From JBCFAY01 sp038562375 (GTDB taxonomy: Bacteria; Bacillota; Clostridia; Christensenellales; CAG-138): a stretch of DNA of 64,000 nt. Below, piece after piece: positions 26,659 through 32,771 of the stretch. The position numbers were made by a program, and so were the translations under genes. The stretch lies in NCBI GenBank assembly GCA_038562375.1, contig JBCFAY010000014.1:21494-85493 (forward strand), in the 5' to 3' direction. The notes beneath the pieces are model-generated. The model searched no databases. It saw nothing but the letters and a program-made list of their open reading frames with translations, and was not told the DNA's origin. The stretch's first letter is position 1. Each line of letters starts with the position of its first letter.

Positions 26659-27396
26659 ATGAAACTCACGGTGCTGGGCAAGAACGGACCATTCCCGCGG
26701 GCGGGCGGCGCTTGCTCGGGCTATCTGCTGGAATCTGGGGATGTGCGCCTGGTTTTAGATATGGGCAACGGCACGCTGAGCAGGCTTCTGCAGGCGTGCG
26801 GGCTCGAACGGATCAGCGCCGTATTGCTTTCACACCTTCACAGCGATCACATGTCGGATATGCTGATCCTCCGCTACGCGCTCGCTCAGCTGCGTGCACG
26901 GGGGAAGGATGTTCCTATGCCGCTTTCGGTCATCACGCCTTCGGAACCGGAGGCGGAATTCCGCCAGCTTGCGTCCTTCGGCGTATACGATATGACGCTT
27001 GCAGAGGATGGGATGCGCCTGCGGTTTGGCGATTTAAGCGTTACCCTTCACCGGATGATCCATCCCGTGCCGAGCTTTGCCTTCAGCATAACGGACGGCG
27101 AGAAGCGCTTTTTCTACACCGGCGATACCGCGTATTTCCCACAGCTTGCCGAGCTGTGCGAAGGGCACGATCTGCTTCTTGCGGATTCCGGCCTTTTAAG
27201 CAGCGATAAGACCACGATGGTCGCCGCGCATATGACCGCCAAGGAAGTCGGCGAAATCGCGCGCGACGCCCGCGTGAAGCGCCTCCTCTGCACGCATATC
27301 TGGGGCGGCTATCAGGATGACGAGGTGCTCGCCGAGGCGAAGGAAGCATTCCCGGAGGCCGAGGTTGCTCACGAAGGAGAGACGTACGAGATCTGA
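26659..27396 (+). CDS. MBL-fold metallohydrolase (RNase Z-like)
   Basis: A 245-residue metallo-beta-lactamase-fold hydrolase. The metal motif is LLSHLHSDHMSD, with further ligands in RMIHPVPSFAF, FFYTGDTAYF and LLCTHIWGG. The N-terminal LGKNGPFPRAGGACSGYLLE resembles RNase Z-like enzymes, but the exosite arm of true tRNase Z is absent, so the substrate is open. It is coupled to the ECF gene. Confidence 0.88.
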   Translation: MKLTVLGKNGPFPRAGGACSGYLLESGDVRLVLDMGNGTLSRLLQACGLERISAVLLSHLHSDHMSDMLILRYALAQLRARGKDVPMPLSVITPSEPEAEFRQLASFGVYDMTLAEDGMRLRFGDLSVTLHRMIHPVPSFAFSITDGEKRFFYTGDTAYFPQLAELCEGHDLLLADSGLLSSDKTTMVAAHMTAKEVGEIARDARVKRLLCTHIWGGYQDDEVLAEAKEAFPEAEVAHEGETYEI

Positions 27397-27478
27397 GCTT
27401 CTGCCATTATCGGATTTCCCAGAAACTCACATTTTTTTATGCACGGCGGCGAGGTTGAATCTACTTTGCGCCGTTTTG

Positions 27479-27487
27479 TGCTATAAT
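27479..27487 (+). promoter_or_regulatory. Extended -10 promoter of the PH-domain gene
   Basis: TGC-TATAAT stands 56 bases before the ATG at 27543. No clear -35 at the usual distance. Confidence 0.55.
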
Positions 27488-27542
27488 GGCTTATCGAGCG
27501 ATATCGCGGTATTATGATATAAGAATAAAGGGGTGTGCAAAT

Positions 27543-27995
27543 ATGGGGAAGAAGGCCGAATTTGTCGAGCAGGAGCAGGACCAGATACTTTGGCATGACC
27601 GCAAACGCATTTTAGGGATGCCCATCAGCTTTACAAAATACGAGGTCGACAACAGCAGGCTGACCATGCGCAAAGGGCTGTTCCGGACGGAGACGGACGA
27701 GCTGCTCCTTTACCGTGTGCTGGATATCAAGATGATCCGCACGCTGGGGCAAAAGATGTTCGGCGTCGGCACGCTCAGCCTTTATTGCGCGGATCAGAGC
27801 AACCGCACGCTGGAGCTGAAGAACATCAAAAAGCCGGACGAGGTCCGTAAATTCTTAAGCCGCATCGTCGAGCGCGAACGCAACGCGAAGGGCGTTACCG
27901 GGAGGGAAATTTACGGCACGACGAACATCAGCGTGCAGGGCGACGGGCTTGACCAGAACTTTGTGGATATGGACGGGGACGGCATCCCGGGCTGA
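27543..27995 (+). CDS. Bacterial PH (DUF304/YdbS-like) domain protein
   Basis: A 150-residue soluble protein; the ATG at 27543 has AAGGGG upstream, whereas the in-frame ATG at 27486 overlaps the promoter. One bPH domain spans about 28-110 (TKYEVDNSRLTMRKGLFRTE, LLYRVLDIKMIRTLGQKMFGVG, LELKNIKKPDEVRKFL). The short tail ends FVDMDGDGIPG, which resembles a calcium-loop sequence but is only one copy. Function unknown. Confidence 0.85.
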   Translation: MGKKAEFVEQEQDQILWHDRKRILGMPISFTKYEVDNSRLTMRKGLFRTETDELLLYRVLDIKMIRTLGQKMFGVGTLSLYCADQSNRTLELKNIKKPDEVRKFLSRIVERERNAKGVTGREIYGTTNISVQGDGLDQNFVDMDGDGIPG

Positions 27996-28060
27996 TGGGC
28001 GGGCCGCAAGGCATTTTATAATCCATATAAACGCCGCGCCGATAACGCGGTTATAAGGTG

Positions 28061-28129
28061 GTCAAAGCCACAGGCTTTGACATGGTACCTATTGAAATGT
28101 CGAAAACCTTAAAATTTCGACGAATGAAA
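28061..28129 (+). repeat. Composite extragenic palindrome, copy 1
   Basis: A perfect 9-bp palindrome GTCAAAGCC-ACA-GGCTTTGAC (28061-28081) is followed after a short spacer by a second one, GTCGAAA/TTTCGAC (28099-28121), framed as AATGTCG..CGAATGAAA. The second part resembles 44793-44826, about 16.7 kb away, in both sequence and arrangement. Confidence 0.6.
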
Positions 28130-28168
28130 GCAAACTCCTGCATCGTTTCATGGTGCAGGGTTTTTTTT
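28123..28168 (+). terminator. Terminator/direct repeat left of the encapsulin module
   Basis: CTCCTGCA..TGCAGG with a run of eight T forms a terminator for the PH-domain gene or palindrome transcript. The stretch AATGAAAGCAAACTCCTGCA is repeated with one change at 31205, to the right of the encapsulin-desulfurase-ferredoxin genes. Confidence 0.8.
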
Positions 28169-28408
28169 ATGGGCTGACACAGAGCTGTTCTACATGCAGT
28201 TTTGCCGTGTATTCGGACCGTCTTTTGCTAATTCCAAGCACCTGATCCGGCTTAATATTGTCGGATTTGCAGAAATATGCATGATTGGAATGGCGGGTTG
28301 GTAAAATACCCCCAGGACGGATTTGCGGAGATTTTTGCGTAAGAGCAATAATAGAAGAATGCTCGAATGGGGAAACGGATATTAACCACAAGTACAAGGA
28401 GAAGAAGC

Positions 28409-29350
28409 ATGTCGGACCAGGAGAACAAAGCCCTTTCGGCGCGGTGCGCGTATCAGCTTGCGGATGTTGAAAAAACCGCACCCCAGTTTACCTCGATTAC
28501 GCCCCGCTGGCTGTCAAAATTTCTGGAATGGAAGCAAATGGATACGGGCATCTTTCGCCTGAACAAGGTGGCCAAAGAAGGCGAGGCTTCGCTGGATGTG
28601 CTTTGCTCCCAGGCAAACGGCGACGATATCCCCGAAGGGTTTATAGATTATGAACCGGAACCGAGGGAGTATGTGCTTACCGCCGTATCGTCGATCGTTA
28701 AAATCGGTACGCGCGTATCGGATATATACAGCAAGCCCTATGACCAGATCAAGGAACAGCTTCGCTTGGGAATGGAAAGCATAAAGGAGAAGCAGGAAAG
28801 CCTGATCATAAACAGCGATGATTACGGCTTGCTGAAAAACGTCGACCAGTCTCAAAGGGTTCAGTCCCGTACCGGATATCCCGCGCCGGACGATTTGGAT
28901 GAGCTGATTGCGAAAGTCTGGAAGGAGCCCTCCTTCTTCCTTGCGCATCCGGCGGCGATCGCCGCGTTTGGCCGCGAATGCACCCGACGGGGGGTGCCGC
29001 CCGTAGCCGTGAATCTCTACGGGTCCCCGTTTATAACCTGGCGCGGCATACCGATCGTTCCTACGGACAAGCTTCTTGTGGATGGGAAGAAGAAACCCGC
29101 GGATCAAAGAGGGAAGACCAATATTCTTCTGATACGGAGCGGGGAGAAAAAGCAGGGTGTCATCGGGCTCTATCAGGCAGGCTTGCCCGGGGAGCAATCC
29201 ATGGGCCTTTCGGTGCGGTTCATGGGCATAAACAATCAGGGGATCGGGTATTATCTGCTTTCTATCTATTGCTCCGTTGCCATCCTGACGGAAGATGCGA
29301 TCGCTGTGCTTGAAAACGTCGATATCGGAAATTACTATGATTACAAATAG
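28409..29350 (+). CDS. Family 2 encapsulin shell protein (SrpI-like)
   Basis: A 313-residue HK97-fold shell protein of the Family 2 (2A) encapsulins. The start at 28409 has AAGGAG seven bases upstream; an in-frame ATG at 28367 lacks one. Family-like segments: an extended N-terminal arm ending TSITPRWLSKFLEWKQ, DIPEGFIDYEPEPREYVLTA, SLIINSDDYGLLKNV, the P-domain-like FFLAHPAAIAAFGRECTRRGVPP, and GLYQAGLPGEQSMGLSVRFM. No cyclic-nucleotide-binding insertion (the 2B mark) is seen. It overlaps by 14 bases the gene of a cysteine desulfurase with an N-terminal extension, the standard cargo of this family. The 240 bases before it hold no credible gene or clear promoter. Confidence 0.88.
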   Translation: MSDQENKALSARCAYQLADVEKTAPQFTSITPRWLSKFLEWKQMDTGIFRLNKVAKEGEASLDVLCSQANGDDIPEGFIDYEPEPREYVLTAVSSIVKIGTRVSDIYSKPYDQIKEQLRLGMESIKEKQESLIINSDDYGLLKNVDQSQRVQSRTGYPAPDDLDELIAKVWKEPSFFLAHPAAIAAFGRECTRRGVPPVAVNLYGSPFITWRGIPIVPTDKLLVDGKKKPADQRGKTNILLIRSGEKKQGVIGLYQAGLPGEQSMGLSVRFMGINNQGIGYYLLSIYCSVAILTEDAIAVLENVDIGNYYDYK

Positions 29351-30818
29351 CCGCGATGCAAACGGGCTCGGATTAACCGGTGGGGTCGGAGAGGATCAAT
29401 CCTTGGTCAAAGAAATCCTGCAGTCGTTGGGGCCGGAATACTTCTCCGAATTCTATCGGCAAAAGGACACTCCCGCCTGGGACGAACTACTCTCCCCGCT
29501 AGAATGCTGCCGGAATATTGCCGGAACGATCCCGTTCGGGCTTTTTGAGCCGAATATGCCGTATGTGCCTTTGGCGGAGCCTGTATTGGATACGAACGCT
29601 GTTCGAAGGGATTTCCCGATCCTGTCTGAAAAAATTAACGGCAAAGATCTGGTGTGGTTTGATAACGCCGCGACGACGCAAAAGCCCAGGCAGGTGATCG
29701 AGCGCATAAAGTATTTTTATGAACATGAAAATTCGAATGTTCACCGCGCTGCCCACACGCTCGCGGCAAGGACGACGGACGCTTATGAAAGCGCAAGATC
29801 AAAGGCCGCCTCATTCCTCAACGCGGCCGGCGCCGATGAAATCGTATTTGTCAGGGGCGCGACGGAGGGAATCAATCTTGTTGCAGAGGCTTATGGGCTA
29901 ACTGCGCTTTCCAAGGATGATGAAGTCGTTCTTTCTTTGCTGGAGCATCACGCCAATATCGTCCCATGGCAGATGGTTTGCGCGAGAACGGGGGCCAGGA
30001 TCAAAGTCGTTCCGGTTGACGAGGGCGGCCGGATCGATTTATCCGGGTACAGGCAACTTCTTAGCGCCAAGACAAAGATCGTTGCGTTCACGCATATTTC
30101 CAACGCGCTAGGCACGCCGACACCCGCGGCCGAAATGGTCCATATGGCGCACCAATATGGGGCAAAGGTGTTGATCGACGGCGCGCAGGCGGTCGCGCAC
30201 CGTAAGGTTGACGTGCGGGAACTTAACTGCGACTTCTATGTTTTTTCCGGTCATAAGGTGTTCGGCCCTACGGGGGTAGGGGTATTGTATGCAAAAGCCG
30301 CAATTCTGGAAGCGATGCAGCCTTACCAGGGCGGCGGCAGCATGATCGACGACGTTACCTTTGAAAGAACAACCTACAAAAAGCCGCCGCATCGGTTCGA
30401 GGCGGGAACAGGGAGCATTGCGGATGCGATCGGTTTGGGCGCGGCGCTCGATTACATCACGGGCATCGGCTTAAACCGCATATCCGAATATGAGCATGAT
30501 CTGTATGCGCGCGGGGAGGAGGCGCTGCGGTCCGTCAACGGCCTGACTTTAATAGGAGACACAGAGGGCAGGACAAGCATTCTGCCGTTTGTATGCAGGC
30601 ACATGGAGCCCGAAAAAATCGGCGCTCTTTTGAACAAGGAAGGGATAGCGGTGCGCACAGGCCACCATTGCTCGCAGCCGATATTGAGGAGATTCGGACA
30701 CGAGAGCACGGTCCGCGTTTCTTTGGCGTTCTACAATACGATCAGCGAGATTGATTTTTTGGCCTCCGTCCTGCGGCGGCAGACGGCGGCGTCTTCCCGC
30801 TTTATTTACCCCCTATAG
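29337..30818 (+). CDS. SufS-like cysteine desulfurase with N-terminal extension (encapsulin cargo)
   Basis: A 493-residue PLP enzyme turning cysteine into alanine and enzyme-bound persulfide. The ATG at 29337 lies inside the end of the encapsulin gene. Residues 1 to about 85 are an extension absent from ordinary SufS, rich in Gly/Asn/Pro with a helical piece SLVKEILQSLGPEYFSEFYR and a FGLFEPNMPYVPL segment; in Family 2A systems such a region directs packaging. The catalytic domain begins DTNAVRRDFPIL, with PLP lysine K307 in FSGHKVFGPTG and persulfide cysteine C445 in RTGHHCSQP. All catalytic residues are present. No SufBCDU partners are nearby, so a role in general Fe-S assembly is less likely than sulfur storage or delivery from the shell. 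Confidence 0.92.
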   Translation: MITNSRDANGLGLTGGVGEDQSLVKEILQSLGPEYFSEFYRQKDTPAWDELLSPLECCRNIAGTIPFGLFEPNMPYVPLAEPVLDTNAVRRDFPILSEKINGKDLVWFDNAATTQKPRQVIERIKYFYEHENSNVHRAAHTLAARTTDAYESARSKAASFLNAAGADEIVFVRGATEGINLVAEAYGLTALSKDDEVVLSLLEHHANIVPWQMVCARTGARIKVVPVDEGGRIDLSGYRQLLSAKTKIVAFTHISNALGTPTPAAEMVHMAHQYGAKVLIDGAQAVAHRKVDVRELNCDFYVFSGHKVFGPTGVGVLYAKAAILEAMQPYQGGGSMIDDVTFERTTYKKPPHRFEAGTGSIADAIGLGAALDYITGIGLNRISEYEHDLYARGEEALRSVNGLTLIGDTEGRTSILPFVCRHMEPEKIGALLNKEGIAVRTGHHCSQPILRRFGHESTVRVSLAFYNTISEIDFLASVLRRQTAASSRFIYPL

Positions 30819-30933
30819 GCGATGCGAAAATTCCCGCCTGTACGGATGATTAAAACGTGCGATTTCCGGTGGATTGGTTTATACTTGATATAAGAAAAAG
30901 ACGCACATTTGCGTTTTAAGGAGGAACATCATA

Positions 30934-31122
30934 ATGAAAGCGACTTTGGATCGAGACGGCTGCATCTCTTGCGGCCTTTGCGCGGAGACCTGCCCGGAAG
31001 TGTTTCGCATGGGCGACGATGGGATAGCCGAGGTGTACCATGAGGATGTGCCTAAAGAAGTAGAAGATAAAGCCGTCGAAGCGCAGGAAGGATGCCCCGT
31101 ATCCGTGATTACGGTGGAGTGA
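30934..31122 (+). CDS. Monocluster [4Fe-4S] ferredoxin
   Basis: A 62-residue ferredoxin. Ligands are C10, C13 and C16 in CISCGLCAETCP and C54 in GCPVSVI, with C20 as the extra cysteine seen in single-cluster ferredoxins; a second cluster motif is missing. A strong AAGGAGG precedes the ATG. It follows the desulfurase by 115 bases that hold TATACT and TATAAG boxes but no clear -35, and it lies inside the repeats bounding the module, so it may supply electrons to release or load sulfane sulfur (inference). Confidence 0.93.
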   Translation: MKATLDRDGCISCGLCAETCPEVFRMGDDGIAEVYHEDVPKEVEDKAVEAQEGCPVSVITVE

Positions 31123-31204
31123 GGGGCGGTTTTCTAAGGCGGATATGGAATTACCCTGTTGGGGTTATGAATGCCCGTAATCGCAGTGCAAAGAATGCGG
31201 TAAT

Positions 31205-31247
31205 AATGAAAACAAACTCCTGCATCAGGTATGGTGCAGGAGTTTTT
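31205..31247 (+). terminator. Terminator/direct repeat right of the encapsulin module
   Basis: AAACTCCTGCA pairs perfectly with TGCAGGAGTTT (11 bp, ten-base loop) and is followed by T residues. Sequence AATGAAAACAAACTCCTGCATC and ATGGTGCAGG repeats the terminator at 28123-28168 in the same orientation. Confidence 0.85.
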
Positions 31248-31365
31248 GGTGGGGGTTACGGGGTAAGATTGAAGGCGTACTTGCACGACATTGGTTGTAT
31301 GAGTTAGTTTGTATCATAAACATTACAGGAAGTTAGCCTGCTCGCAAAACAGGAATTTGTTGCCC

Positions 31366-31572
31366 TTAGCCAAGCTTATTAAAAATGGCCGTCTGTTTTT
31401 TAAGTGAAATCTTTCCGACCTGATACCCGTATTGGATGAGTTCCTTTTTGTAATTCAAAAAAGAATGGTCTATCTCGATCCCGGCGATATCGTGGATTTC
31501 AGTAAAGGATAGCTTTATTGACGGACTGCCATTCTTCTGTATATACTCCCATAGCGCATTGTATTTGCTCAT
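31366..31572 (-). CDS. Small conserved protein of unknown function
   Basis: A 68-residue protein starting MSKYNALWEYIQKNG, with AAGGAGAGG upstream on the minus strand. It contains KLSFTEIHDIAGIEIDHSFL and ends KQTAIFNKLG, resembling a family of short, single-domain clostridial proteins (DUF7662-like by eye). No catalytic motif is apparent. It stands alone in an AT-richer patch between the encapsulin module and nrdG. Confidence 0.65.
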   Translation of the reverse strand: MSKYNALWEYIQKNGSPSIKLSFTEIHDIAGIEIDHSFLNYKKELIQYGYQVGKISLKKQTAIFNKLG

Positions 31573-31658
31573 AGCGGGCCTCTCCTTATATCCAGATTGA
31601 ACAAACTGCAAAACTCAACTCATAAGCCTAAAACTGTGCTCAATAATGAACTGTCTGC

Positions 31659-31940
31659 TTATCTGACTTCACGCTGCACTTCAATGATTTCGGCATCAGT
31701 ATTGTCCTCAATAAATGTCAGTATTGAGTCAACCATACTGTCCGCATGCGATACAGTGCCGGAGACACAGGCCAGTCCAAGCACAATCGTCTGGTGCATA
31801 TCCTGCTCGCCTACCTCGGCTATCGAAGCATTGAATTTGTTCTTTGTTTTGGCAATTAAGCTTTTTACCACCATACGCTTCTCTTTTAAAGAATGAACCC
31901 ATGGCGCATAAAGCTTAATTGTCGCCGCTTCAATGATCAT
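31659..31940 (-). CDS. DUF503 (YlxP-like) protein
   Basis: A 93-residue protein starting MIIEAATIKLYAPWVHSLKEKR, with GAAAGGA upstream; this matches the DUF503/YlxP pattern (LKEKRMVVKSLIAKTKNKFNASIAEVGEQDMHQ, quoted in part) and has normal length. YlxP is often near rbfA and may touch ribosome maturation, but here it is isolated. The same strand carries the 68-residue gene downstream. Confidence 0.82.
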   Translation of the reverse strand: MIIEAATIKLYAPWVHSLKEKRMVVKSLIAKTKNKFNASIAEVGEQDMHQTIVLGLACVSGTVSHADSMVDSILTFIEDNTDAEIIEVQREVR

Positions 31941-32027
31941 ATTCTGACCATTCCTTTCGTTGTGGTCAAGGTGGTATGAAACCACAGTGTGTTGCAGCGC
32001 TTGTCCATCATAAACATTAGAAGAAGC

Positions 32028-32159
32028 TCAATTTGTTATGTCTGTAATACTCATCACATATTTCTGGACTTCGTCTGCTGATTCAAATCGCTTTGTACGA
32101 TCTGTATTTGTACCCTTCACCCAAAATTGTTTTATTTCACCATCTTTTTGTTTTTCATT
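32028..32159 (-). pseudogene. C-terminal remnant of an unknown gene
   Basis: On the minus strand 43 sense codons read through to TGA at 32028-32030 with a protein-like sequence (GEIKQFWVKGTNTDRTKRFE, then SADEVQKYV), but no start codon with a ribosome site precedes it and an in-frame stop lies just upstream. It looks like the tail of a truncated gene. The parent family is not recognised. Confidence 0.4.
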
Positions 32160-32264
32160 TTATTTCATACTAATCATATAAAGGGCATACCCACAACAGT
32201 TCCCCGTGGCGGCATACCCCCTTAAAGCATGTTCTATTGGTTTATACAGGCATTTCTTGGCGCC

Positions 32265-32771
32265 CTAAAACTCCCACGGATCCTGCCAGAGCACGATCTC
32301 GCCGGAGCCGGTCTTCGCCATGTCGATCAGCCGCTGGTTTTTGCTGCCGCGGAACTTGAGTTCCAGCGATCGTTCAGGCAGGAGGAACGGTCCGTCCACC
32401 AGCACATCGATCTGCCCGAGCAGCGCGTTGATCTCTCTATCGCTCTTTTCGCGCAGCTTTTCGAGCGTATACCCGGTATAGGCCCAGACGCTTTTGCTCT
32501 GCGCGTGCGCGCTCAGCGCGAGCGAGAGGCAGCCGAGCGGCTGAAAAAACGGCTCGCCGCCCGTGAGCGTGACGCCTGAAAGCAGAGGATCGTCGGCCAG
32601 CATTTTGGCGAGAGCCTCGACCTCGACGTCGTATCCGCCGTTCGGGTCATGGGTCGCGGGGTTGTGGCAGCCCGGGCAAGCGTGAGGGCAGCCTTGCGTG
32701 AATACCGAAAGGCGCAGGCCGGGACCGTCGACAACGGATTCCGGGATCACCTCATGAATTCGAAGCTTCAT
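32265..32771 (-). CDS. nrdG: Anaerobic ribonucleotide reductase activating protein NrdG
   Basis: A 168-residue radical-SAM enzyme that installs the glycyl radical on NrdD. The cluster motif is CPHACPGC (CxxxCxxC), preceded by VDGPGLRLSVFTQG and followed by GVTLTGGEPFFQP. The start MKLRIHEVIPES lies 20 bases inside the end of nrdD, so the two are translationally coupled. Confidence 0.96.
   Translation of the reverse strand: MKLRIHEVIPESVVDGPGLRLSVFTQGCPHACPGCHNPATHDPNGGYDVEVEALAKMLADDPLLSGVTLTGGEPFFQPLGCLSLALSAHAQSKSVWAYTGYTLEKLREKSDREINALLGQIDVLVDGPFLLPERSLELKFRGSKNQRLIDMAKTGSGEIVLWQDPWEF

Noticed and set aside
28167..28481. Minus-strand open frame upstream of and into the encapsulin gene
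   Set aside because: No ribosome site and it overlaps the encapsulin start; a decayed gene is possible but cannot be supported.
29295..29336. Longer start for the cysteine desulfurase at 29295
   Set aside because: The extra residues lie wholly within encapsulin coding sequence, and ATG 29337 gives a typical coupled overlap.
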